47,081 bases of DNA from Firmicutes bacterium UBA1422 (GTDB lineage Bacteria > Bacillota > Clostridia > Peptostreptococcales > Anaerovoracaceae). This document shows positions 1 to 8,489 of the stretch, one piece after another. Position 1 is the stretch's first letter, and every line of letters begins with the position of its first letter. The stretch spans positions 1 to 47,081 of the forward strand of contig DBPK01000010.1 of NCBI GenBank assembly GCA_002304835.1, given 5' to 3'. The notes beneath the pieces are model-generated. The model worked only from the letters and a program-made list of their open reading frames with translations. It made no database searches and had not been told where the DNA came from. The position numbers were made by a program, and so were the translations under genes.

Positions 1-1683
1 GTCGTTCATTTTTATGGACTGATGGCTTTCCACTGAATATATAGAAACGATTTTGTCTCCTTCAAGGCGAGCCAGCCCCACAGACTCTCTTGTTTCAGTT
101 GCTATGTCTTCCAGTATGCCCAGTATACTGTCTTCATAGTCCGCATTTGTAAGATAGACGTTGCCCATCCTGTACGTTTCGGGTCCCAGGGAATATAGGC
201 CATTTTCTTCTTCTCTTATTAGGAGTCCCGCTTTTTGGAGTGATACAAGATTTCTGTAAACAGTAGTCCTGTTTATCCCTGTAAGCTTGACAATGTGACC
301 CACTGAATATCTGTAAGGTTCTTCCGTGAAAAATGACAATATATACAGGGCTTTGTCAAGGCTTGTCATATCTTCAAGCTTTTGCTTTTTGTCAATATCA
401 CTGGCAGTCCTTGCAAGAAACGAAGTATAAAGTTTTGTTGCAAGCATCATGGTGTCGATTGATAATCTTTCATCCTCTACATGAGCCGCCATGAAATCCC
501 CCGGAAATACAGGGCCCCATGAAACACAGTCTTTCATGGTCTTGGCATAGGATGCACCGTCAGCCACTTTGAAACTGCCGTCGCAACCGTATTCTTCGGA
601 AACCCGCTGCATAAGCTGAAAGGGTTCCAGGCTCTCATCGACAAACATGGGTGCAAGACTTTCTCTCAAGCTGTATTTATATGAATATTTTTTTGACTGT
701 TTTGAAAATGCCTCCAGTATACCTTGATCAGATACTCCGAATTTCTGTCTTATGTTTATGTTCATAGACACTCCGTCTTCCGTGAGCCTTAACATGGTGG
801 GCACAGCCGTACTGAGCCCTACATATCTTCCTTTGTATTTTTCCTGTCCGTCATCTATGTGAAGCTTTGAAGCATTGAAATCCCCGTTAAGAAAGTCGTT
901 CACAAATTTTACGAAATTAAGATTTTTTTCTTTACCGATCTTTGTGCACAGCTTTTCTATGGCATTATCCCCTTCCTCCGGTGTGGAGCTGTGAGCAGAA
1001 ATACCATTGAATACGCGCTTTTCTTCCTTTGCAAAAGTGATCTCGGCCTTTGAAGGTATCGTATTGGGACTGTCACCTGCCATAAGAAAAACAGGAATGT
1101 TTTCGTCTTCTTCCTTAAATGTCAGTTCAACATCTGCATATCCTTTTTCAATATTATAAATGGGGAAATCTCCGTCGGGAGAAAATCCGTAATCCGGCAT
1201 CCTGAATTCTTTTTTGAAGTTTTCTATATCTGTCCATTCAGTTTCTTCAGAAGTCCCTATTATAAGCCATATTTTTTTCTTCAGAGGAATATCAAGATCT
1301 TTTATTGCCTTCATGGCATAAAGACACATAATAACGGGGCCTTTGTCATCTGCCGTGCCCCTGCCCCAGATATGTCCTTCCTTTACCCTTAATTCAAACG
1401 GATCTCCTGTCCATTTTTCTGGGTCTCCCACATCCACAACGTCCACATGCACAAGGACTCCCACGGTTTCCTGTCCCTCTCCGATCTCGGCTATTGCCAC
1501 ATCCCCTTTTGAGGTCCCCATGGTTTTAAATCCCATTTTTTCTGCCAGTCCAATGGAAAAGTCAAGGGCATTTTTTATCTCCTCCATATTTCCGCTTACA
1601 CTTCTGAATCTGACAAGATCTTTTATGTCTTTTATGATGTTATCTTTATTTGCATCTATGTAGCTGTCTATCTTCTCTTTCAT
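1..1683 (-). CDS. M20 (PepV/Sapep-like) dipeptidase fused to an IclR-type transcription regulator, 3' end outside window
   Basis: Reading in frame from ATG 1683 to base 1 gives 561 codons without a stop. Residues about 1-425 are an M20 metallopeptidase of the PepV/Sapep type. Expected metal-site residues are present: H79 and D81 (HVD), D112 (ADDKGP), E146/E147 (SEETEW), D170 (PDGDFP) and H401. After a short linker, residues about 442-500 form an IclR winged helix (LDKALYIL, then GINRTTVYRNL as recognition helix, then LLIREEENGLYSLGP). From about 516 the IclR effector domain begins (ILEDIATETRESVGLARLEG). A strong Shine-Dalgarno GGAGGTGAG precedes the ATG. It lies 35 bases after another M20 gene in the peptide-uptake operon. 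The M20 part should hydrolyse di- or short peptides in the cytoplasm; the IclR part should bind DNA. I infer that it regulates its own operon. About 130 effector-domain residues are probably missing beyond the edge. Confidence 0.9.
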   Translation of the reverse strand, partial: MKEKIDSYIDANKDNIIKDIKDLVRFRSVSGNMEEIKNALDFSIGLAEKMGFKTMGTSKGDVAIAEIGEGQETVGVLVHVDVVDVGDPEKWTGDPFELRVKEGHIWGRGTADDKGPVIMCLYAMKAIKDLDIPLKKKIWLIIGTSEETEWTDIENFKKEFRMPDYGFSPDGDFPIYNIEKGYADVELTFKEEDENIPVFLMAGDSPNTIPSKAEITFAKEEKRVFNGISAHSSTPEEGDNAIEKLCTKIGKEKNLNFVKFVNDFLNGDFNASKLHIDDGQEKYKGRYVGLSTAVPTMLRLTEDGVSMNINIRQKFGVSDQGILEAFSKQSKKYSYKYSLRESLAPMFVDESLEPFQLMQRVSEEYGCDGSFKVADGASYAKTMKDCVSWGPVFPGDFMAAHVEDERLSIDTMMLATKLYTSFLARTASDIDKKQKLEDMTSLDKALYILSFFTEEPYRYSVGHIVKLTGINRTTVYRNLVSLQKAGLLIREEENGLYSLGPETYRMGNVYLTNADYEDSILGILEDIATETRESVGLARLEGDKIVSIYSVESHQSIKMND

Positions 1684-1718
1684 TTCCTTCTCACCTCCGG
1701 AAAAAGGCTGTGATATAA

Positions 1719-2909
1719 TCAAAGCCCGCAGAAGTTCACTGCTGTTCTTCCGTATATCAATGCAGCTTCTTTCAGTTCTTCTTCATCAACGGATTCCCCC
1801 GCTGAATGGGCCAGAGAAAGATCTCCGGGGCCCATGACTATACATGTACTTTTTGTATATCCGCTTATTACTCCCGCATCTGTCCATGCGGGAAATGCTC
1901 CGATTTTTCTTTGCGGCACTCCCAGATCTTCTGCCGCTTTCTGCACTGCTTTTACTATACTGCTTTTTTCATCTGTACAAAAGGGTTTATGAAGCATAAG
2001 ATCTTTTCCTTCATACATGCTTTTTACTCTTGCTTTGAAGGGTGGATAATCGGCTGCCATCAGATCCATTATATCTTCCAATTCTTTATACACGCTGTCT
2101 TTGTCTTCACCGGGAAGATACCTTCTGTCAAGACGTATCTCGCATTTGTCAGGCACAGTACTTGGCTGATCTCCTCCTCTTATTGTTCCGATATTTATTG
2201 TCGGATTTCCGAGGCAATGATGTTTTCTCTCTGCAAGCTTTGCGGAATATGGTCCTGTCAGATATTCGATAAGGCGGGCGGCCATGGTTATGGCATTGAT
2301 GCCGCTTTCCATGCTTCCGCCATGAACTTTTTTGCCCAGAACTTCAACCACTATCCATTCAAGTCCTTTGTGGCCGAGACAAATATCCATGAAGCAGGGT
2401 TCCCCCACTATGACCGCATCTGCAAAAGGTCCTTCTTTTACCAGGTTTTCCGCTCCCAGTCCCGTTTCCTCTTCATCGGCCAGTGCTGCAAAAATAAGAT
2501 CTCCCTTTAGCTCAATTCCTGAAGACTTTATCCCGGCAAAAGCTGCCATCATAGCTGCCATAGGACCTTTCATATCCACAGCTCCCCTGCCATATATTCG
2601 CCCGTTCATTATCCTTCCGCCAAAAGCATCATTCATATCATAGGCAGGTACCGTATCCATATGGCCGCAAAACATGAGAGATCTGCCGCCTCCTCTTCCG
2701 GGTATTACAGAGTTGACATTGTATCTTCCTTCTGCTATCTCACGTATTTCCGAATCTATGCCTCTTTCCTGCATAAAACGATAAATATATTTTGCTACTG
2801 CTTCTTCCTGGTTTTCCAGAAATGAATAGCTGGGGATCTTTATCATGTCGGATGTCAACTTTGCAACATCTGTTTTTTTGATTTCTGTTATTATATCTAT
2901 TTTATCCAC
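1719..2909 (-). CDS. M20 family peptidase (ArgE/DapE/CPG2-like)
   Basis: 396 residues from a GTG start that follows a weak purine-rich site. The M20 metal-site signature is intact: GHMDTVP, RGAVDMKGP, DEEETG (catalytic Glu pair), VGEP and a C-terminal AHSAGESV. The central dimerisation domain is present (HGGSMESGINAI). Members of this family release amino acids or acyl groups from peptides and N-acylated amino acids using two zinc ions; the exact substrate cannot be told from sequence. The gene sits 18 bases after the ABC transporter ATPase and 35 bases before the M20-IclR fusion. It therefore most likely digests imported peptides in the cytoplasm. ArgE or DapE identity is not supported because no arginine or lysine biosynthesis gene is near. 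Confidence 0.87.
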   Translation of the reverse strand: MDKIDIITEIKKTDVAKLTSDMIKIPSYSFLENQEEAVAKYIYRFMQERGIDSEIREIAEGRYNVNSVIPGRGGGRSLMFCGHMDTVPAYDMNDAFGGRIMNGRIYGRGAVDMKGPMAAMMAAFAGIKSSGIELKGDLIFAALADEEETGLGAENLVKEGPFADAVIVGEPCFMDICLGHKGLEWIVVEVLGKKVHGGSMESGINAITMAARLIEYLTGPYSAKLAERKHHCLGNPTINIGTIRGGDQPSTVPDKCEIRLDRRYLPGEDKDSVYKELEDIMDLMAADYPPFKARVKSMYEGKDLMLHKPFCTDEKSSIVKAVQKAAEDLGVPQRKIGAFPAWTDAGVISGYTKSTCIVMGPGDLSLAHSAGESVDEEELKEAALIYGRTAVNFCGL

Positions 2910-2927
2910 TTCTTTTCTCTCTTGCCT

Positions 2928-3914
2928 CTAGACTTTGTGACATGCAACAAAATGTCCCGGCTCCACCTCTTTCATCGGCGGCTCCTCTCTGCTGCATATT
3001 TCTTCTTTTATGGGACATCTGCTGCAGAACTTGCATCCCTCAATTACCTCGGTTGGATCCGGGGTTTCTCCCTGAAGCACTTTTCTCGGTCCTTCTTTTT
3101 TTATGCCGGGCTTTGGCATTATGTCTGTCAGTGCTTTTGTATAGGGGTGTTTGCCACTGGATATTATTATTTCCGAATCGCCCATTTCCATTATTTTGCC
3201 CAGATACATTATCGCTATCCTGTCAGAAATCAGCCATGCCAGGGAGAGGTCATGGGTTATGAAAAGGTATGCCAGATCGTTTTCGCGGCGAAGATCCATC
3301 ATGAGCTTAAGTATACCGGTCCTTATGGAAGCATCCAGCATTGAAACCGGTTCATCGGCCACAACAAATGAAGGGCCCATTATCATGGAACTGGCAATTA
3401 CTACCCTTTGCCTCTGACCCCCCGAAAGCTCGTAGGGATATCTGAAAAAGAAATCTTCTCCCGGTGTCAGTCCCGCCCGTTCAAGGGCCTCTTTGCCAAG
3501 TTCAAGTCTTTCTTCTTCCGATTCAACAAGTTTATTCACTACAAGGGGCTCAGTAACAATGTCGATCACCTGATTTCTCGGATTAAGAGACTGATATGGA
3601 TCCTGATATATCATCTGCGCCGCCTGCCGGAATTTTCTTTTGTATTCTTTTTCCTTTATGTTTATCTTTTCCCCTCTGAACAACATTTTCTCTGCTTCAA
3701 AGGGAACAAGGCCAAGTATGGCTTTACCTGTGGTGGTTTTGCCGCTTCCCGACTCTCCCACAAGAGAAAGTATCTCCCCCTGTTTTATTTCAAAACTGAC
3801 TCCGTCAACGGCTTTTACTATCTTTTTTCGTCTGCCGGCTGCATCCTGGACCAGGGAACCTTTAAGCGTAAAATGTACCCTGAGGTCCTTTACTTCTACT
3901 ATATTATCGCTCAC
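2928..3914 (-). CDS. oligopeptide/dipeptide ABC transporter ATP-binding protein (OppF/DppF-type)
   Basis: 328 residues from a GTG start with GGAGGTGAT upstream; it overlaps the previous ATPase gene by 11 bases. Walker A is GESGSGKTTTGK, the ABC signature is LSGGQRQR, Walker B is FVVADEP, and the H-loop is FITHDLS. The C-terminal oligopeptide-transporter extension carries four cysteines (CKFCSRC, EEIC, ACHKV), as is usual for OppD/OppF proteins. It should pair with the neighbouring OppD-type ATPase to energise peptide import through the two permeases upstream. Second ATPase of a five-gene importer. Confidence 0.93.
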   Translation of the reverse strand: MSDNIVEVKDLRVHFTLKGSLVQDAAGRRKKIVKAVDGVSFEIKQGEILSLVGESGSGKTTTGKAILGLVPFEAEKMLFRGEKINIKEKEYKRKFRQAAQMIYQDPYQSLNPRNQVIDIVTEPLVVNKLVESEEERLELGKEALERAGLTPGEDFFFRYPYELSGGQRQRVVIASSMIMGPSFVVADEPVSMLDASIRTGILKLMMDLRRENDLAYLFITHDLSLAWLISDRIAIMYLGKIMEMGDSEIIISSGKHPYTKALTDIMPKPGIKKEGPRKVLQGETPDPTEVIEGCKFCSRCPIKEEICSREEPPMKEVEPGHFVACHKV

Positions 3915-4875
3915 TTCTTATCACCTCCCACTTATGACAGGCCACGAAGTGTCCCTGATGTCTTTCTATGTTATCCGGCATTGATGTCCTGCATACTTCT
4001 TCCGCATATTCACATCTTGGATGGAAAGGACATCCCGAGGGTATTTCCAGCATATTGGGTGGTGCTCCCGGTATCCCCTCCATCATCGTTTTCTTCCCCT
4101 TTATATCAGGAAAACATTTTATAAGTTTTTTTGTGTAGGGGTGGCCGGTCCTTTGGAAAATATCTTCTGAAGAACCCTTTTCGACGATCCTTCCCGCATA
4201 CATGACTGCGATCTTGTCACATGTTTCAGCCAGTATGGAAAGGTCATGGGTGATAAGGATGAAGCCCATGTCAAACTCTGTTCTTAATCTTTCAAGGAGG
4301 TTCAATATCTGAGCCTGCACCATAACATCAAGAGCTGTTGTGGGCTCATCACCTATTATTATTTTAGGATCGCAGGCAAGAGCCATTGCTATCATGACTC
4401 TCTGCTTCATACCTCCGGAAAACTCATGGGGATAATTGTTGATCCTTTCGCCCGGTATTTCCACCAATTCAAGGAGTTCTGCAGCTTTTTTCATTGCATC
4501 TTTTTCGGATGATTTATGATGGAGCACTATTGCTTCTGCTATCTGTTCTCCAATTTTCATAACAGGATTCAAAGCATTCATGGCTCCCTGGAAGCATATC
4601 GAAACATCGTTCCATCTGTGCTTCTGTATTTCTTCATCTGAAAGTTTCGCCAGATCCTCCCCCTCAAGGAGTATCTCTCCACCGACTATTTTCCCTTCCT
4701 TGGGGAGAAGCTTTGCAATGGAAAGTGCACTGGTCGTTTTACCGCAGCCTGATTCGCCCACGATCCCCAAGGCTTCGCCATGGTCCAGATCGAAACTCAC
4801 ATCATCCACTGCTTTGACGGTTCCCTGGGAGATGGTGAAATATGTTCTGAGATTTTTAACTTCAAGTAATTTCAT
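3904..4875 (-). CDS. oligopeptide/dipeptide ABC transporter ATP-binding protein (OppD/DppD-type)
   Basis: 323 residues. The ATG follows AGAGGTAGAG. Walker A is GESGCGKTTSA, the signature is FSGGMKQR, Walker B is IIIGDEPTTALD, and the H-loop is LITHDLS. The C-terminal tail has the family cysteine cluster (GCPFHPRC, EEVC, ACHKW). It starts four bases after the permease gene and overlaps the second ATPase gene by 11 bases, which suggests coupled translation and a heterodimeric ATPase. Substrate class is peptides by family; specificity is set by the binding protein at 6826-8424. Confidence 0.93.
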   Translation of the reverse strand: MKLLEVKNLRTYFTISQGTVKAVDDVSFDLDHGEALGIVGESGCGKTTSALSIAKLLPKEGKIVGGEILLEGEDLAKLSDEEIQKHRWNDVSICFQGAMNALNPVMKIGEQIAEAIVLHHKSSEKDAMKKAAELLELVEIPGERINNYPHEFSGGMKQRVMIAMALACDPKIIIGDEPTTALDVMVQAQILNLLERLRTEFDMGFILITHDLSILAETCDKIAVMYAGRIVEKGSSEDIFQRTGHPYTKKLIKCFPDIKGKKTMMEGIPGAPPNMLEIPSGCPFHPRCEYAEEVCRTSMPDNIERHQGHFVACHKWEVIRSER

Positions 4876-4879
4876 ATCT

Positions 4880-5758
4880 CTACCTCTCTTTAAGTTTGGG
4901 ATTCATTATTTCGTCAAATGCATATCCCATAAGCGCAAAGGACAGAACCACCAGCACGACACAAAGTCCCGGAGGCAGATAATACCACCAAGCCCCTGAA
5001 CTTGCCGCACCGCTTTCAAAGGCATAATGCAACATCATGCCCCAGCTGGCTCTTGTGGTGTCCCCAAGCCCGAGGAAACTGAGAGTGGTCTCCGAAGTTA
5101 TGGCCACCGCAGCAATAAGAACAGTGTTTGCAAATATAAGGGGAAAGACATTTGGCAGTACATGTCTTATCATTATATGGATGTTGCCCGCACCTATGGA
5201 TACGGTCCGCTCAACAAACTGCCTTTCCTTGACCGAAAGTGTCTGGGCCCTTACTACTCTGGCTGTTCCGGCCCAGCTGGTTATGCCTATAACAAATATA
5301 ATATTCCAGATGCTTGTTCCCAGTATTGCCGCCAACACCATCATCAATGGCAACCATGGTATTACAAGGAAAAAGTCGGTGAACCTCATTAATACATTAT
5401 CAATGGCTTTTCCGAAATATCCGGAGGCTATTCCTATTATCGTGCCTATTACCATTGATATTATTGTGGCCAAAAATCCGCATAGAAGGGATATCCTTGC
5501 TCCCGACATAAGGTTTGCCAGCACATCTCTTCCCATATCGTCCGTACCAAGTAAATGCTCGCTGCTGGGAGGCTGCATCATATCTTCCGCATCGCCGAAG
5601 TCCAAAGTCGAAAAAGGCACTATAATGGGGCCGAAAATGGCTACCAAGATGAATATGGACAGTATTATCGTTCCCGTCATTGCCATTTTGTTTCTTCTTA
5701 TGCTGCCGGCGAATTCTTTGAGTTTTCTTTTTCTCATCATGCTTTTTGCACTGCTCAT
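4880..5758 (-). CDS. peptide ABC transporter permease (OppC/DppC-type)
   Basis: 292 residues, about six membrane segments, with the N-terminal OppC segment (residues 25-50) and the PPSSEHLLGTDDMGRD motif typical of DppC/OppC. The EAA loop that contacts the ATPase is visible around SIGAGNIHIMIRHVLPNV. The ATG follows GGGGTAAAG. It is 12 bases downstream of the partner permease. It forms half of the membrane channel of the peptide importer. Confidence 0.93.
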   Translation of the reverse strand: MSSAKSMMRKRKLKEFAGSIRRNKMAMTGTIILSIFILVAIFGPIIVPFSTLDFGDAEDMMQPPSSEHLLGTDDMGRDVLANLMSGARISLLCGFLATIISMVIGTIIGIASGYFGKAIDNVLMRFTDFFLVIPWLPLMMVLAAILGTSIWNIIFVIGITSWAGTARVVRAQTLSVKERQFVERTVSIGAGNIHIMIRHVLPNVFPLIFANTVLIAAVAITSETTLSFLGLGDTTRASWGMMLHYAFESGAASSGAWWYYLPPGLCVVLVVLSFALMGYAFDEIMNPKLKER

Positions 5759-5770
5759 TATCTTTACCCC

Positions 5771-6739
5771 CTATTCCTTTACCCTGGGATCGATGTATGA
5801 GTAGGTTATGTCGGCAATATAATTGGCAACTATAACACACACGGTTATAAGGAGGAAAAGCCCCTGAAGCACAGGGTAATCCCTCGAATTAAGCGCTTCA
5901 TACATAAGATTTCCCAGTCCCGGCCAGGAAAAAACGGTTTCCACCTGCACAGCTCCTCCAACTACCAATCCGAGGTTTATGGCTATTATTGTCACCATCG
6001 GCAGCATCGCATTGGGCACGGCATGCCTTCTCAGAACATATCTGCTTGAAAATCCTTTTGCTTTTGCGGTAGTAATATAATCCTCCTCAAGTACATCCAT
6101 AAGTGCATTCCTCATGGTAAGCGCATATTCTCCTATCAAAAGTATGCTCATTGTTATTACAGGCAGGATCAGGTGATGCAGTATATCGAGGAATCTTGTC
6201 CCCATATCGGCAAAGGCCATACCGGGACTTTCCATTCCTCCCACAGGGAATATCTGCAGGGTGACGCAAAAAAGCGATAGCATTATCATACTGAGCCAAA
6301 AAGTGGGCATCGAATACGTGACCAGGGCAAATCCCAGTGTCCCCACATCCGCCTTTGTGCCTCTCTTCCATGCTGCAATGATGCCCAGCAGTATGCCCAC
6401 AAAAATTGCCAGAAGCTCTGCCAGTCCGAAAAGAATGACTGTAGGCAGTATCTTCGGTCCGATAACAGCAGTTACAGGCTCCTTATATACGAAGGACGTC
6501 CCCAGATCTCCATGGAACATATCTTGGAAGTATGTAACAAACTGCACCCACCAGGACTCATTCAGTCCGTACATTGCCTCAACATGTTCTATCATTTCAG
6601 GCGTGGCTTTTGGATTCCTCATCAACATGGATAAGGGATCTCCGGGAAGTACTCTGAAAAGTATGTAATTGAAGACCAAAACGATCAGTATCGTTATTAT
6701 TGCATATATGGTTTTTTTGATTATGTATACTTTCCTCAT
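5771..6739 (-). CDS. peptide ABC transporter permease (OppB/DppB-type)
   Basis: 322 residues with an N-terminal membrane anchor and five further membrane segments. Family features include the early FRVLPGDP motif and the EAA loop region (TAKAKGFSSRYVLRRHAVPNAMLP). The ATG follows AGAGGTGAT. It is separated from the binding-protein gene by 86 bases holding a perfect hairpin (6760-6785), a common arrangement that keeps binding-protein mRNA more abundant than permease mRNA. Confidence 0.93.
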   Translation of the reverse strand: MRKVYIIKKTIYAIITILIVLVFNYILFRVLPGDPLSMLMRNPKATPEMIEHVEAMYGLNESWWVQFVTYFQDMFHGDLGTSFVYKEPVTAVIGPKILPTVILFGLAELLAIFVGILLGIIAAWKRGTKADVGTLGFALVTYSMPTFWLSMIMLSLFCVTLQIFPVGGMESPGMAFADMGTRFLDILHHLILPVITMSILLIGEYALTMRNALMDVLEEDYITTAKAKGFSSRYVLRRHAVPNAMLPMVTIIAINLGLVVGGAVQVETVFSWPGLGNLMYEALNSRDYPVLQGLFLLITVCVIVANYIADITYSYIDPRVKE

Positions 6740-6759
6740 AGATCACCTCTGTGAAGATA

Positions 6760-6785
6760 CGGCGGCAGATATATATCTGCCGCCG
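6760..6785 (-). promoter_or_regulatory. intercistronic stem-loop between binding protein and permease genes
   Basis: A perfect 13-base inverted repeat with arms CGGCGGCAGATAT and ATATCTGCCGCCG lies between the binding-protein stop and the permease start. On the transcribed strand no U-tract follows. It is therefore better explained as an RNA-stabilising or processing hairpin, or a partial attenuator, than as a full terminator. Confidence 0.7.
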
Positions 6786-6825
6786 ATAAGACTCTCTGCA
6801 GCATATTTTTTGGTCAACTCTGTGT

Positions 6826-8424
6826 TTATTCAGCAGGTTTTATGTTTACATAATTACAGTCGGTCATATTCAGGAAATAGCATCCGTTTTCGGGGATCTG
6901 AACAAATCCCTGCCAGTCGGCGCTGTTTATTCCCTGTATGTAATTGTCATATACCAGAATTATATATGGGGCCTCTTCGTATGCTATCTGCTGTAATTCA
7001 TCGACTACAGCCTTTCTATCATCAAAATCGATCAGCGTGGACTGCTCCTTGTAAAGACTGTCATACTCATCATTTGTCCATCCCGTTTCCGCATAGTCAT
7101 AATTCGATGTCAGGATATTCAATATGCTGCCCGGGTCCACATCTGCTCCCCAGCCCCATATGAACATATCATAATCAAATTCGTATACCTTGTCGCTAAG
7201 GGCTCCGCTTTCCATGGTCACGCATTTGATACCTATGCCTGCCTCTTCGCATCCGGCTTTGATTATCTGTCCCAGTTTCACTTCTTCTGTGTTGTCTGCA
7301 ATGCTTATAAGATCGAATTGCAGATCATTGCCGCCGCTGTCTTCTCTGATACCGTCATCATCCGTATCTTTGTATCCTGCGGCATCCAGTATTTCGTTTG
7401 CTCTTTCTATATCATAGTCCCTTAAAGTATCCCCCTCCGGTGTCCATTTGTAGGGAGAAAAGCTGTTGATCAGAGTATCTCCTACTTCTCCCTGCCCGGA
7501 ATATGCCATTTCAAGAGCTTTTTGCTTATCGATGCAGCATTCTATGGCATGTCTTATTTCTTTGTCCTTCAGCAGAGGATTACCTTTACCGTCTTCTTTA
7601 AGATTGAAACCCAGCTGAGTAAATCCTGGTATCTGACCTGAGATCACCTTTATTCCTTCTTCTTCTTCAAGCTGTCCCATCTGAGCCGCACTTATTGAAG
7701 TGGTTCCGTCTATCTCCCCGGCTTTTAGGGCCTGAGCCATACTGTCGCTGTTTTTGTATTCAACGAATGAATATGACTCTACAGTTCCCGGATCACCGAA
7801 GTAATCTCCATTGACAGTAATAGTTAAAGACCCCTCCTGCATTTCTGCAAACATGTAGGGACCCGTGCCCACCGGCTCCTTGTTCTTATAATCGGCCAGT
7901 TTCTTTTCACCTACTTCTCCCCAGATGTGCTCCGGAAGTATAGGTGTGGGTATATAAAGCATGTCCGCTTTGGGTTTTTCCGTTTTGATCACCACTGTAC
8001 TTTCATCAGGACATTCGATGCTTTCGATACCGCTCAAATATGCTCCGTAATAGGAGCCTTCTCCTGTTTCAGTCAAAAACAATTCATAACTGAATTTGAC
8101 ATCCTTTGATGTAAACTTCTCTCCGTCATGCCAGTTTGCCTTTGCCAGATCAAAAGTCCAGGAAAGGCCATCATCACTTACTTCCCAGCTTTTTGCCAGG
8201 GCAGGAGTCGGTTTCTGTTCTTCATCAAATCTAACCAGAGGATCGTAGATCAGATTGAATACTTCCAGACTGACCTCCGACCAGGCAACGAACGGGTTCA
8301 ATGAATCTACAAATTCACTGGTTCCCACAACGAATCCCGATTTGTCTCCGCATCCTGCTGCCCCAAAGCAAAAGCTGGATGCCAGTATGAGACAAATTAT
8401 GATCCTTGCTATTTTCTTTTTCAT
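6826..8424 (-). CDS. peptide-binding lipoprotein of ABC transporter (SBP family 5)
   Basis: 532 residues. The N-terminus is a lipoprotein signal: MKKK, a hydrophobic stretch, and a lipobox ending GAAGC, so Cys25 should be lipidated and the protein anchored outside the membrane. The rest matches extracellular solute-binding family 5 (DppA/OppA): the early SLNPFVAWSE region, GTGPYMF, and the late YDMFIWGWGADVDPGS region. The ATG follows AAGGAGGAG. It is the second gene of the operon after the LD-carboxypeptidase and captures peptides for the importer encoded downstream. Whether the ligand is an ordinary or a cell-wall peptide cannot be told from the sequence. Confidence 0.93.
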   Translation of the reverse strand: MKKKIARIIICLILASSFCFGAAGCGDKSGFVVGTSEFVDSLNPFVAWSEVSLEVFNLIYDPLVRFDEEQKPTPALAKSWEVSDDGLSWTFDLAKANWHDGEKFTSKDVKFSYELFLTETGEGSYYGAYLSGIESIECPDESTVVIKTEKPKADMLYIPTPILPEHIWGEVGEKKLADYKNKEPVGTGPYMFAEMQEGSLTITVNGDYFGDPGTVESYSFVEYKNSDSMAQALKAGEIDGTTSISAAQMGQLEEEEGIKVISGQIPGFTQLGFNLKEDGKGNPLLKDKEIRHAIECCIDKQKALEMAYSGQGEVGDTLINSFSPYKWTPEGDTLRDYDIERANEILDAAGYKDTDDDGIREDSGGNDLQFDLISIADNTEEVKLGQIIKAGCEEAGIGIKCVTMESGALSDKVYEFDYDMFIWGWGADVDPGSILNILTSNYDYAETGWTNDEYDSLYKEQSTLIDFDDRKAVVDELQQIAYEEAPYIILVYDNYIQGINSADWQGFVQIPENGCYFLNMTDCNYVNIKPAE

Positions 8425-8489
8425 TTTATCTCCTCCTTAAAAAGTAACTGTTATGTTATTTATGTATTACTGCTTTTTTGCATATCGCA

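Noticed and set aside
8425..8489. Possible separate promoter before the binding-protein gene
   Set aside because: No convincing -35/-10 pair is present; only the ribosome site is clear.
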